A stretch of 64,000 bases of DNA, from positions 210,039,138 to 210,103,137 of the forward strand of contig JAUPFV010000001.1 in the NCBI GenBank assembly GCA_036936605.1, in the 5' to 3' direction. A program made the translations under genes and the position numbers. The notes beneath the pieces were generated by a model that saw only the letters and a list, made by a program, of their open reading frames with translations, had not been told where the DNA came from and searched no databases. Within the stretch, counting starts at the first letter, position 1. Each line of letters starts with the position of its first letter. This document shows, in pieces, positions 11,341 to 22,663 of the stretch. The stretch comes from Limnanthes douglasii subsp. nivea (Eukaryota > Streptophyta > Magnoliopsida > Brassicales > Limnanthaceae).

Positions 11341-12230
11341 CCAACGACCGAGCTAGTCCACAAAGAGGACACCATCCATATGATTACCGACACAACCGAT
11401 TGGAGGCAGCCTTATCTGCAATACTTGACGTCTGCACAATTACCAACCAACAAAAGCGAGGCTCGAACCCTGCAACTTAAGGCAGCAAAATTGTGTGTTC
11501 TCGACAATGTTCTCTATAGGAAAATAATCACATGACATTTACCAACGTTGCTTCGACTGAATAAAGGCGAACTCAATACTACGAGATTTACATTCAGGGA
11601 GGCATGTGCTCATTGTAGACATTGATCCTTAATCCGACGATTTCTGTTGGTAGGATACTAATGGCCGAAGTTAGCGGCTGATGCAGAGATTTTAGTGCAA
11701 CAATGCCATAAATACAAGGATTATGCTAATTCCCGAAGGTTGAAAGAGCCAAAAGAAAATGGCCATAAAAATTTCCAGAGGTCTCATGGGCATATAGAAC
11801 TACTCCACAGGCGACAACAGGGGATACAATTTTCGCTCTGGTCTATGGCGTTGAGGCAGTCATACCAGTAGAAATCATATTACCAAGTCATAGGATTTAA
11901 AATACAAAGAGCAAGCAAATTTGATAACCAGAGTGGTCCTTTTATCTGAGCGGCGCGATCAAGCCCGAATCCGTGTAAAGCACTATAGAAGTTTGATGAG
12001 GGGACGATTCAACACTCGGCTGAAGCCCCGGATCTTCAAGGTAGGTGATCTCGTGCTGAAGAAGACTTTCTAAGGATCTGTAGGTGGAACAAGTGGCAAG
12101 TTAGGACCCAATTGGGAGGGTCCACATACGATCATCTCTACAGGGCACCATGGGGCATATCGACTGGAAGATCAAAACGGTCGTGCACTCAAGCACCCTT
12201 GGAATGTGAATAATCTTAAATTGTATCGCT
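11341..12230 (+). pseudogene. Integrase remnant lacking its catalytic core
   Basis: The N-terminal zinc-finger area is seen around 11600 (GYxWPKL...QQCHKYKDYANS). The next readable integrase text, [11 protein letters not shown] and [14 protein letters not shown] near 11800-11870, belongs to the end of the core. The catalytic DDE part between them is missing, replaced by about 40 nt. The C-terminal domain follows (RDQARIRVKHYRSLMRGRF near 11955) and ends HPWNVNNLKLYR with a stop at about 12231. The deletion alone makes the enzyme inactive. Confidence 0.7.
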
Positions 12231-12855
12231 AATCTAATTAGACTGTACTGATGCACTTTTTTTTCCTCCCTGATGGCGTGGGGAGGTTTTTTAACGAGGC
12301 ATATCAAACATTAATTTTTTGTTAATTGATTTATGCTTTCGCCAACATGTGTTTATTACAAGTTTTTATCATTGCAATTAGCAACAGGGTCACTAACCAT
12401 GTCATAAATGGCTACGCAATGGACCACACCAAGTCCAGACTAAGTGTCTATAAACACGAATAGGCTAATCGGTCACACCCACGGGCTACATAAAGGCCAT
12501 AATGTGCCTCATACCTTGTACTGGGTATATTAGCGAAGTGGTTACAAACCAAGTCTATAGTAGATTACGTAATATGATCTATGCGGCATCGCCGCGATTC
12601 AGCTGTCAAGATAATACTTGTCTAAGCTACGCAATGAGCCTCACTGAGCTTGACCTTGTAAGGATCGTCATATCAAACTATACGCAAAAATAAACACATC
12701 TTCCATAATAGATAAATCAAGATTTGTTCCTACAATATGACCGATTGTTGCCACAATAATTTTAACTCAGTTCTAACAAAATAGCAAAATGTATGCCAAC
12801 GATACATATCATGAAGTAAAGTTAATGTCTTTGATCAAAAAAGCATTTATACAGA
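12231..12855. other. Post-pol spacer without recognised gene
   Basis: The 625 bases after the integrase stop contain no ORF that I can assign. A short GC-rich stretch GATGGCGTGGGGAGG near 12273 is the only notable text. It probably separates pol from the antisense ORF of the same element. Confidence 0.5.
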
Positions 12856-14590
12856 TCAACACCCGGGGGGGAGGGGGGGGGGGGAGGGAGGGGGGGGGGG
12901 GGGTAGTTCGCTGCGTTCCGGTGGATCTGGATCGCGTGCAGTGCCTGTTAGGTCCGTCGTAACCATACCAACATTGGCACCAAGGTCCTTCGCACTCAGA
13001 GCGGCTTTAACACTTGGCACAACCAGGGATGGCGCATCCTGAAGTCCCACAGGTGCTAAAGATCCCAGTTTTAGCCCAAGGTTCAAAGCAACAAGCTCGA
13101 CCATAGCCTTTTTCTTATTTTTAGTTATCATCTCCATCGTAAGACTCATCATTTGAGCCTCAATTTCCTCTAGTGCGGCCACCAAGTTGTTTTTCCCTTG
13201 GTGCCTCTCTAGCTCAACCTCTCTCTGCACTTCCTTCGCTCTCACCTTGAGCTTAGTATTCTCTGCTAACATCTTGGCCAAACGGTCAGCCTGCTACTCC
13301 ACCCTCTTGGACTGAGCTAGATTTTGGTCCTGAAAACTGGAGCTTTGAGCGATGAGCTCTTCATTCCTCTAGATGAGCGTGTTGTTCTTGTTCAATAATT
13401 TTGTATGGCCTGCAGACACCACCTTGCACTTCTCATCACTGCAAATCAAAGCTTCCTTCAAGGTTTCCATCTTGTCTTGCAACTTCGTGTTAGCCTCGAG
13501 CACTTTATCTTTCGTAGCCTTGGCGGACCTATAAGTGTGCCTCAAGCGAACAACCTTTGTTGTAGTCGTCTGCGGCACTGACAACCAGATGCCAGTATTG
13601 TTGTTTCCCCTATAGCTCCTCTCAATACAAGCTCTGATACGGTACATTGTAGCTTCGGTCTCGTCCGCCATTGTCACTTTCCCGTCTCTTGCGATTGTCA
13701 GTTCCGATACAGGCCACAAACTTGACTTCAGATAATTAAATCGGGTGAATAACTTCTTAGGTTATTGTTGTCACAAAGAGCATGATAGATTGCCGATCTC
13801 GATAAAGGGGTTCACGTAATATTTCGACCTTCCCTTATTCCACCAATCTCGATTAGCATCGTCACCTACATATGCAAACATCAACAAGTTAATTATCAAC
13901 ATAGATTTGCAACATATTAAGTATACATCAAATGCTACTGATGCTTACATTTCACTTTCCATTTTATCTCTAATTGAAGATTTAAAATTGGTTTTGCATG
14001 TACCCAATTTCCAGACACAAATATGAAGCAATTCTTCCAACTTTTTTCTTAAGTAGGGAGTTTGACAATCTTTTTCATCCCCTTAAGATGAGTGTAGAAG
14101 AAAGGGGCTTTGGAGAGTTTAGTTACGTAGGTTACCTGTAACAGGTCAGCTAAACAAAATTTAATACCTAACAAACGTGAGCTCAAAACTACGATGAGCA
14201 GCAACCTTCATCCATTACCAGATAGTTGGGTAGGACAAATGCCTATTACACTAAAATAATCACGGATCAATTTGGGCAGTGGAATTCGAAGGCCCCAGTC
14301 AAACAAGGTCGTAAGTAAACATGTTTATTTTTCTTGGGCATGATAGAGATGTTCGCCTACGAGGGGTGCCCTTATCGTAAAATCTTATGGATAACACATC
14401 TATCTCTAAAACCGAGCAACTCAGACTCGTCTAAATATACGTATTTAGGGGCTATCTGTGAAAAGTAATTTTCCAAGACACCAAGGTCTTCAAACTCAGG
14501 ATCTCGAGTTTCCTCTGAGTTCTTCTTCGTCGCTTTTTTGGTGCCACGATTCCTACTCAAACAATGATGAGTTAATGTCATGATAAGCAC
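12856..14590 (-). pseudogene. Antisense extra ORF of second gypsy element (coiled coil)
   Basis: Two long minus-strand stretches, 13719-13369 and 13281-12856, are in one frame and are separated by stops. They encode a Lys/Glu/Gln-rich coiled coil (LEANTKLQDKMETLKEAL, AKMLAENTKLKVRAKEVQRE) that ends in a proline run made by the poly-G tract. Further upstream (14590-14372) YVYLDESELLGFRDRCV fits the N-terminal part of plant gypsy-type extra ORFs. CATATGTAG followed by GTGACGATGC (about 13866) looks like a splice acceptor. The opposite strand relative to pol and the position after integrase match the extra ORF at 50600-53555. Function unknown. Confidence 0.55.
12865..12903 (+). repeat. Poly-G tract
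   Basis: Thirty-nine bases contain 36 G and three A (at 12872, 12885 and 12889). The tract forms several runs long enough for a G-quadruplex and encodes prolines on the minus strand. Confidence 0.95.
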
Positions 14591-15330
14591 GATTATAGCA
14601 TACGAGAGGTGCTTGTTTCAACACTTTGTAGATGCAAGTATCTGATAGTTGTCGTAATCGCAAGCCCCAATTTCAAAATCTAGGGTTCTAAATACTTTTG
14701 AATTGCTACATGTATGCACATTTAGTCTATGAATCCATCGCCTTCAGTGGCTCGCACAAGAGAATGAAGGTTTGTTGTCGAGGACTCTGAAGAAGAAGAT
14801 ACTCTATTATGGGATATAAGTGGAGAACATAGTGGAGATGAGAGGGGTGAAGATGTTGCTTGAGACGATGATATCTTTTAGTCTATGTTTGTCGTTTGAC
14901 TCGAATGTTTTAAGAATTAGTAATTGGATGTTTTATAATTTGATCTTTTAGTCTATGTATTTATCATTTGCTTCAATGTTCTAAGAATTATGTAATTCGA
15001 TGTTTAAGTTATTATTTTTATTTTAAATGTCTAAATTAAACTATTTAAATTACAATTATATGCTATAAAAATATTATTCAGGTAAAGAATCATCGCATGT
15101 CATGTGGCCATCGCTTCGCCGCTTGTCTCGCCGTTGTGGTGTTTTTTTAGCCCTCTTCGCCACAGACCGCCACATGCCCCTGCCAATTATGCGGTCCTCT
15201 TTAGCGCCTTCAAACTCTTTACTCAGTTAGCCTCTTGGACCTTTTAATAAACATCACAGGTCACTGCCGAGTTGGGTTAAAAAAATAATTAGCAAGACTT
15301 TGACCGATTCAAATTATTTTTTTAGCAACC

Positions 15331-15379
<49 letters not shown>

Positions 15380-15744
15380 TATAAATTTATTTCACAAAAT
15401 GTCATTAAAATAAATAAATAAAAATTCAAAAAATATATTTCGTAGTTCTAGTTTTATCTTTCAAAAAACCAATAATATTTTTAAAAAAAATTGGAATTAT
15501 ACTTTAAATAATATAACATTAAAGAAAACAAAAGCTGAAATTATTTTTGGTAAAAAACACTTTGAACGTTTCAAAATGAAAGAAAAAACTTATAAAAAAA
15601 TTAGAAACTTGAATTCTGTATTCCTCGTAAAATAAACGTATTTCATAAAATCTGATTAGTGGTAAATATATTTGATGCTCCATAATTATTAATATAGTAA
15701 CTATATTTTATCAAATGTGGTTATTCATAAATAAATTTGATCTG
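14591..15744. other. AT-rich spacer without recognised gene
   Basis: No convincing coding region is visible. The stretch contains a degenerate tandem pair near 14930-15010 (a TTTTAGTCTATGTTTGTC-like unit read twice) and a TA microsatellite at 15334-15377. The right end of the preceding gypsy element may lie here, but no LTR was recognised. Confidence 0.6.
15334..15377. repeat. (TA)n microsatellite
   Basis: About 44 bases of uninterrupted TA dinucleotide. Confidence 0.95.
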
Positions 15745-15899
15745 GAAGAAAAGCTCGCTCCTCATCTGAATTGAAAGCTTGCTGGTTTCTGGCTCCGGTG
15801 TCCCTCTCCGGGATCGCCTTAGCGTGCTTTCCTGAGTTCTTGATATTTTGATTGCCTTCTGGCAATATTTTCTTCTGTTTCAAGCCATCTCTGTTCTTG

Positions 15900-17201
15900 A
15901 TGGAAAACAGAGTATTTAATGATGCAGACTTTCCGGCATTAAATGCTAATCCGATCGGAGCTCCGATCTGTGCCATCAAGTCTTATGTAGAAACTGTTAA
16001 GCAGAAGGACGAGATTAAAGAAACAAACCCAGAGTTTGTTAAAGATTATGTTAACCATATTTCTGTTCAGAATTCTAAGGAAACAAAAGAACATCTGTTG
16101 TTGCAGAGCAGAACGACGTAAATTGGAAAATTCGCTAATGTAATACCTAAACGCAGCTCTATTCAACATTTACTTGATTCTTTGAAGTTTAAAGGCTCGT
16201 ATAGCTTCATCACAATAGATTCGCATCATGTGCTAATCGAATTCTGTCTTAAAGAAGATGTCAGCCTTATGTGGTCCAATAGCGTCTGGTCTGTGGATGG
16301 TAAAAGTATGAGATTGTTAAAATGGCGTCATGACTTCAATAAGAACATAAAAAACCCAATTGCGTTGTTATGGGTCAGGTTTGAAAAAAATTCAGAATTT
16401 ATGTACAACATTTCTGTTATTCAGGACCTTGCTTCAATTCTTGGTACAGTTCATCGTGTTGTGGTTCCTGATAAGCATAGAGCCAACAGAAATGCTTGCT
16501 ATGCTCAAGTCGAGATTAATGTTGCTAAGGATCTGAAAAGAAGTATGTGGGTTGGCTTTGGAGAGAATGATGGGAATTGGATAGGTATTAGTTACAAGAA
16601 TGTTCCCGATTATTGTTTACATTGTCATCACTTGGGTCACACTATTAAAGATTGCAGAAATATTGATAGTAAAAAAGAAAATGAAGAACAGGTTAATGAA
16701 AAAAAAGATCTCTTAGATAAAGATGATATTACTCAACACATAGCAAATACATCTCAAGCTCCAAAAGCTACTCAGTTACAATCTGTTACTAAAGTTTACA
16801 GAAGGAAACTAAAGTCTATAATCACTACAAAAGGTATAGAGTATGGTGTTAAAGACTCTTCTGAAGTTGCTCCCATTATTGTAGAATACTGTAGTTCCTC
16901 CAAGAATGATCAGGAAATTATTGGTGCCCTTCAAAAACTTGATTCTGAGTTTCAAAGTAGTTTTGATAAACAGGATGCTAATAACACTTCTCCAAATCTG
17001 AGGAATATTGGTAGTTGTGATGTCTCTCCAAGTTCAAATTCATTGTGTGATTCCCCAAGCTTCACTTCTCCTCTTCAAGACTTTAATCAGCTCATCAATC
17101 AAAAGATCAAATCTGTCAACAAGAAAAAGATTAGTAAAAAACTATATGTTAACTCTCTAAAGAAAAGGGAGAGCAAAAAGAACAAGTCCTTTTCTAGATA
17201 A
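15900..17201 (+). pseudogene. LINE ORF1 (DUF4283-type with CCHC zinc knuckle)
   Basis: The ATG at 15900 gives MENRVFNDADFPALNANPIG. The frame has one stop (TAA at 16119-16121) and then runs open to 17201. The middle part (LLKWRHDFNKN, ALLWVRFEKNSEF, HRVVVPDKHRANRNACYAQV) resembles the DUF4283 domain of plant LINE ORF1. A zinc knuckle CLHCHHLGHTIKDC (CX2CX4HX4C) follows, then a Ser/Lys-rich tail with a basic end. The protein would bind element RNA. With the single stop it is about 433 codons. The stop codon overlaps the ATG of ORF2 as TAATG. Confidence 0.85.
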
Positions 17202-20200
17202 TGATAAAGATATGTAGCTGGAATGCCCGTGGCATAAACAACGATTCTACCTTATCCAGGCTTACTTTTATGATTCAAAACGAAAAGATTAAAGTTTTTA
17301 CCATTCAAGAGCCTATGGCCAAAGTTGATAAGATGGAGAAAATCTCTAAAAGAATTGGGTTGGTTAATTTTGCTTCTAATTGTTCTAGTAAAGTGTGGGT
17401 GTTTTGGTCTCCTGATATCAATCTTTCAATTAAGGTTGATCATGATCAGTTTTTACATATGGGCATCAACACCAACAATTACTACTTTAATTTTACCTCT
17501 ATGTATTCTAAGAATCAGCGTTCTCTTCGTAAAGATCTATGGAATAATATGATCTCTCTAGCTAATGACAGCAATCCTTGGTTACTTGCTGGTGACTTCA
17601 ATGCTATCACTAGCTCTGAAGACCAGTTAGGTTGTTCTAGTTTTGATATTGGGAGCTCTGAAGACTTTAATGAAGCCATCAGAGTATGTAATCTTGAAGA
17701 CACTGGGTTTGTGGGATCAAGGTTTACTTGGAGAAACAACCGTTGCTGGAAAAGACTTGACAGAACTTTAGTCAACAATTGTATGACCTCTACTATACAA
17801 AGTATTCAGGTGTTTCACATGGTCAGAACTTGTTCTGACCATGCGCCATTACTTATATATTTGTCTAATAATTCTAATTCTGCTTTACACTATAACAATG
17901 TAACTTCAAATTCTTAAATTCTTGGACTAATGACTCTGATTTTCTAAATCTTGTTAAGCAGAATGAGGACATTCCTTGTCATGGAAGTCACAATAATACT
18001 TTCTGGTTCAAACTGAAGAGGCTTAAAAGGATGCTTAGAGACTGGAACACCAACCATTTTGGGAACATTTTTAACAAAGTGGAGGAGGCTACTGAAGATG
18101 TTAATTTAAAGGAGGCTTTCCATCTAAGTGAGAATAGCATCAACTCAAAGGCTAGTCTTGATATTTCTAATAATACTCTTATTCAAGCTCTTAAAGACGA
18201 GGAATCCTACTAGAGACAAAAGTGTTTGAACACTTGGATGAATGAAGGTGATGGAAATACTAAGGTTTATCATAGATATGTCTCTAAGCAACGCAAGAAG
18301 AATCTCATCAGTGGTATAAAGAAGGATGGCATCTGGCTTTACAGTCAGAATGACATAGCTAAGTCAGCTGAATCTCACTTCAAAAATATTCTCTCTACTG
18401 ACTCTTGTGATAACACTACTGATCTTGATATGCAGGATCATATCTATACTAATATCCCTAAGATTATAACTGACTCTGACAATCTAACTATGCTTAGACC
18501 TACCAACATTGATGAAGTTTGGACAACTATCAACACTATGAAGAAGGACAGTGCTGCTGGCACTGATGGGTTCAATACTTTTTTTCTTGAAAACTTGTTG
18601 GGATATAATTAAAATTGATATTTGTAACTCTTTGAATGCTTATCTTAAAGGATGTAGTATTCCTAAGGGGTTTTTTGCCACTGAGATTTGTTTAATTCCT
18701 AAAGGCTCTAATCCTATCAATTGGGACAACTACAGACCTATAAGTCTGTGTACTATTTTCAACAGGGTCATTTCAAGTCTCATTAATCGCAGGCTTGCTG
18801 ATTTACTCCCTACAATTGTTTCTAAAAATCAAGGTGCCTTTGTGAAGAATAGCCTCATACATGAGAATATTCTTATCACAAAAGAGATGCTTCATAATAT
18901 CAACAAAAGGCCCAACAAGGGCAATATCATTATGCAATTGGATATGACAAAGGCATTTGACAGAATGTCTCATGCCTTTGTCCTTAAAGTTTTAGCCTGC
19001 TTTGGTTTTTCTAAAGATGTTACTTCCATTATTAATACCCTTATCTCTAATGTCATGCTATCTGTTCTTATTAATGACCCAAGTGTTAGCTATTTTCCTC
19101 AAAGAAAAGGCCTGAGACAGGGAGATCCCCTGTCTCCTAGTCTATTTATAATTGCTCAAAATGTTCTTATTAGAGGGATTCAGGCTCTTTTTAATGTTAA
19201 TGATAGCATGAAATATTATACAAAGTCTAATTATCTCTTACCTAGTTTAGCTTTTGCTGAAGATATCATCATCTTCACAAATAGCTTGCCCTCCACCATT
19301 AAGAAGCTCAGTAACCTGCTTGAAAAGTACCAGTTAATTAGTGGCCAAGCAATTAATAAGAGAAAAACCAAAGTGATTACCTCTGCAAAGTTCTCCCAAG
19401 ATTGTGCTTCTAGACTCAATGTTGCAACTGGCTTCCAAATTGACTCAGCTCCATTCATCTATTTGGGAATCACCATTGCTGAAAATAACAAAGGGAAGAA
19501 TTACTTACCCCTTATTGAAAAGATTCATGATAAAATTCAAGAGTGGGACATGAAGCATCTGTCCTTTGGGGGCAGAATGTCCCTCATCTCTAATGTGCTT
19601 CATCCCATTGTTTATTTCTGGATGCAGAATAGTGTTATCCCTACTACCATTCTTAATAAAATAGACCTCTGTTTCAACAGATTCCTTTGGAGGTCCAAGT
19701 ATAATGAAAATTCTATACATTGGACCTCTTGGAATATGCTTTGTAATTCCTATGATGAGGAAGGGCTGAATATTAAAAGACTTGTTGATATTCAGCTTAC
19801 TTTTAGTTATAAGCTTTGGTTTCTTTTTCGAAAAAACAATACTCTTTGGTCTGACTTAATGCATAAAACTTATAGCCCTAATAATCACCCTACTAAAGCT
19901 AGTTGTAAGGCCACTGATTCAGTTGTTTGGAAGAGGCTCTATGCTGTTAAAAATATGGCTGAGCAGCATATTAGTTGGGTTCTTGGCAAGGGCTGTGTTG
20001 ATTTCTGGCTAGATGTTTGGCATGATATGCCTCCTATTCTCACTAGTCAGAGTGTTAACAACTGGTATTTACCTGCTACAGTCAAGTCTTTTTAGAAAGG
20101 GAATTGTTGGGACATCCAAACTCTCTTGGCCTTCCTTAATCAGGATCAAGTTAACCATATTAATACTTTAAAACTTAATCCTGATCAGGACGACCAGATT

Positions 20201-20741
20201 GTTTGGAAGTTATCCAAAGATAGCAATTTGAACACAACGACAACTTGGAACAACATTAGAAACAAAAACAATAAGTTAAGTTTTTTTAGAAAGATTTGGA
20301 GTCACTTTATTCCAAAAAAAAAATTCTTTTTTGTGTTGGAAAATCATTAAATTTTTTGTTCCCATAGACAGTATCATTTCCAAAAGACATTTTATCACAG
20401 TTTCTAAGTGTCAATTCTGTTGCAGTTGTGAAGAGAAAAATCATCTCTTCGTCAACTGCAATTATTCTTGGGCTATCTGGAATTACTTTGGGTGGCTGTT
20501 TAAGGTTCCTATATGTAGATATATGACTCTAAATCACCTTCTTCGGACTTGGTTTTGTTTTACGAATTGTAAATTCCACATCACTCATTTAGTTCCCCAA
20601 ATTATCTGTTGGACCATCTGGTACAACAGAAATTGTTCTAAATTCAACAACACTCATGATGATTTTAAGTTTGGTGTTGATAGAATTTGCAGAATCATCT
20701 TGGCCATAGACTCTGGGGATAAACTACATTCTAATCATTGA
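17201..20741 (+). pseudogene. LINE ORF2: endonuclease, reverse transcriptase, cysteine-rich region
   Basis: The endonuclease (17201-17917) has SWNARG, QEPMA, LAGDFNAI and CSDHAPL, the motifs of the APE-type nuclease that nicks target DNA. After a frame change near 17915 comes SAAGTDGFNTFFLENL (RT start). After another near 18590 a long open stretch (to 20095) holds YRPISLC, QLDMTKAFD, LRQGDPLSPSLF and LAFAEDIII. The usual FADD active site reads FAED. A third frame change near 20335 leads to CQFCCSCEEKNHLFVNC, the zinc-binding reverse transcriptase tail. Stops occur at 18211 and 20093. It is a decayed copy. Confidence 0.9.
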
Positions 20742-20759
20742 TCTTTTGTATGTAACGCA

Positions 20760-21330
20760 GGATCAGCGTTAGGTTGTAGATCTATTAACAGAAGAAAGAA
20801 AAGAATTTCGTACCTGAAATGGCTTGCTCCACCTCCTAGTATGTAGAAGGTCAATGTCGATGGCGCGTGTTGTTCTTCTGGCGAATCCAGTGGAGGCTTA
20901 ATTGTCAGAAACGATAGAGGAGACATCTTGCTGGGAAAAGGATTCTTATTTGGGAAACTGAATCCTTTTCAGGCAGAATGCAAAGCTTTCATTGAAGGGC
21001 TCATCACTTGCAAGTGTAATGGTTGGGAAAATGTTGATATAGAGTCAGATTGTCTGACTCTAATCAACATGCTTGCAAGTGGCATTTTTGTCTGACTCTA
21101 ATCAACATGCTCGCACGAGTCGTTGAGCATCATCTGTCGAAGTCTAATCCACCCTAGAATGACTTTCCGTCACGTATCCAGAACTCAGAACCAAGCAGCG
21201 GACTGGATCGCGAAGAGAGCCATTGTTGCCCGTCAAAATCTTTCCTTCGAGGGTTTAAATGCCCCTTCCTCTCTTCTAGCCATCACCACGCTAGAGAGTT
21301 TGGGCATTGGATATGTCGATTTTGGCTAAG
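20760..21330 (+). pseudogene. LINE RNase H domain
   Basis: The sequence encodes VNVDGACCSSGESSGG, GGLIVRNDRGDILLGKG, FQAECKAFIEGL and DIESDCLTLINML. After a disruption HVSRTQNQAADWIAKRAI follows. The acidic residues of VDGA, AECKAF, ESDC and AADW correspond to the RNase H active site. A 23-bp segment is repeated at 21051-21073 and 21089-21111. The 38-bp offset shifts the frame and splits the domain. The end is a stop at 21327-21329. This plant-type RNase H at the C-terminus is found in some plant L1 LINEs. Confidence 0.8.
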
Positions 21331-21523
21331 CTCTTGTGTCTAGCCATGGAGAAGTAACCCTGTAGTGTTTCTAGGGTTTGTTCAAAATGGGAATTTCTAA
21401 AAATCTGTCGAATTGCTATCTTTAGACTATTGTTGTCCTTGTTTTCATTTCGATCCTCAAAGTTTGTAAAACTCTTTATTTAGCAATAGATCATTATTTT
21501 TGCTATAAAAAAATAAAAAAATT

Positions 21524-21799
21524 GATCCGTTAATTATAGATAGAATAACCCGAAATAATAATGTAAATTCATTCGCGCAAAGAATATATATAATATAGTG
21601 GCATCAGTTAAATTATTAATGGGCCGGACTTTGACCGATCCAAATATATGTATATTCAACCTACCTCTAAAACAGCTGGTCGGATTCAGATCCAGATACA
21701 TAGCAAAAAGCACGACCCGGTTCAGAAAATATAGGAATTGAAATATCTATTGACTCTTGCTTATCCACCACCACAGTCTTTCTGCAACCACTCGATCAA
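21524..21799. promoter_or_regulatory. Upstream region of the chloroplast-protein gene
   Basis: This 276-base stretch lies between the LINE tail and the ATG at 21800. It is AT-rich, with TATATATAATATAG near 21587 that is probably too far away to be a core TATA box. GAATTGAAATATCTATTG near 21737 is closer. No firm element can be assigned. Confidence 0.3.
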
Positions 21800-22663
21800 A
21801 TGGCTCTCACGATAACCAACGGCGGAGGAGGAGAAGGAGCCCGGATTCTCAACAGCAACCCCACTAGACGTCCCTGCACCAATACTCTCAATCATTTCCA
21901 TGTACTCTTCCCGTTCACACCTTCGTCGTCGTCGTCCAGAACTCTTCACGTCACTTCGGCAGCCAAAAAGCTCTCCCCCCGAACTGGTCGGTTCGACAGC
22001 AAGAACAAACGGAGCACGGTCACGACCCAGGATCAAGAAAAAGACGGTGATATGCAGAATCGCACGGTCCAGTTTGAAGATTCATCATCTGTTTCTGGTG
22101 TCGGAGTGGGCGATGGAAATGGCGCCGCCTTACCTCCGCCGTCATTGTTAGCGGAGCTTCCCGGTTTGGAGCCAAACTTCTGGGAGGGCGAGAAGTGGGA
22201 GACTTTTGGATTCGTTATCCAGTATTTGTGGGCATTTGGGGTTGTTTTCGCGGTATCGATTTCTTTCGTTACTTCTCTTTAATTATTTAATAGCTAGAGA
22301 AAGCATAAAGACACAGAATACTTTTGTCTGAAACTTATTTCTTAAACTGAACTGAACTTTGTAATCAATTGAACGTAAGAGAATCTATAGATATTATATT
22401 ATTTTGTTAGATATTAATATAATTATAAACTTCTGTTACCTAATTCATTATGATGCTTAGCGTATGTTGTTCCCATTTTGATTCAACAGTTAGTGGCTTG
22501 TGGGGTTGCTGTGGCTACATACAACGACGGGGCAACAGATTTTAAGAACACGCCTGCCTATAAAGAGTCTATCCAATCTCGAGAACTTCTGGAAGAACCT
22601 GAGGCATCCACTCCGGATATCTTCGAGTCCAACCCGACTGAAGTTGCCCCTAGTTTAGAATAA
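21800..22663 (+). CDS. Chloroplast-targeted protein with one membrane span (two exons)
   Basis: Exon 1 is 21800-22252 and exon 2 is 22490-22663. The 237-nt intron has a GT donor after a complete alanine codon and an acceptor TTCAACAG, and the frame continues without a break, giving about 208 residues. The first 60-70 residues are rich in Ser, Thr, Arg and Pro and poor in acidic residues, like a transit peptide. Residues about 135-162 (FGFVIQYLWAFGVVFAV then LVACGVAVATY) form one hydrophobic span. A conserved-looking tail follows (DFKNTPAYKESIQSRELLEE, ESNPTEVAPSLE). This suggests a small thylakoid or envelope membrane protein. I do not recognise a named family. Confidence 0.8.

Larger units (their letters stand above)
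7947..14590 (+). mobile_element. Second Tat-like gypsy element, internally deleted
   Basis: The element starts with an LTR inserted in the RT of the preceding copy. A primer-binding site, a gag remnant, protease, RT, RNase H and an integrase remnant follow on the plus strand to about 12230. On the opposite strand at 12856-14590 lies a coiled-coil ORF, the antisense extra ORF known from Tat-lineage elements. Peptides such as [11 protein letters not shown] and WNVNNLKLYR are typical of this group but differ from the 49753 family. I could not find a 3' LTR by eye, so the right border is uncertain. Confidence 0.75.
15745..21521 (+). mobile_element. L1-type LINE, nearly full length
   Basis: Two ORFs on the plus strand encode an ORF1 with zinc knuckle, then an ORF2 with endonuclease, reverse transcriptase, cysteine-rich region and RNase H. 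A 3' end with A-rich tail (GCTATAAAAAAATAAAAAAA, 21502-21521) follows. The size of about 5.8 kb and the RNase H domain fit plant L1-like LINEs. TTTGATC before the element and ATTGATC after the tail could be the ends of a short TSD, but this is weak. Stops, frameshifts and a changed RT active site show that it is no longer active. Confidence 0.9.

Noticed and set aside
7947..15744. 3' LTR of the second gypsy element
   Set aside because: I scanned for TGATGAGGGGG and CCCGTAACA text to the right of the integrase and found no copy, so no right border is given.
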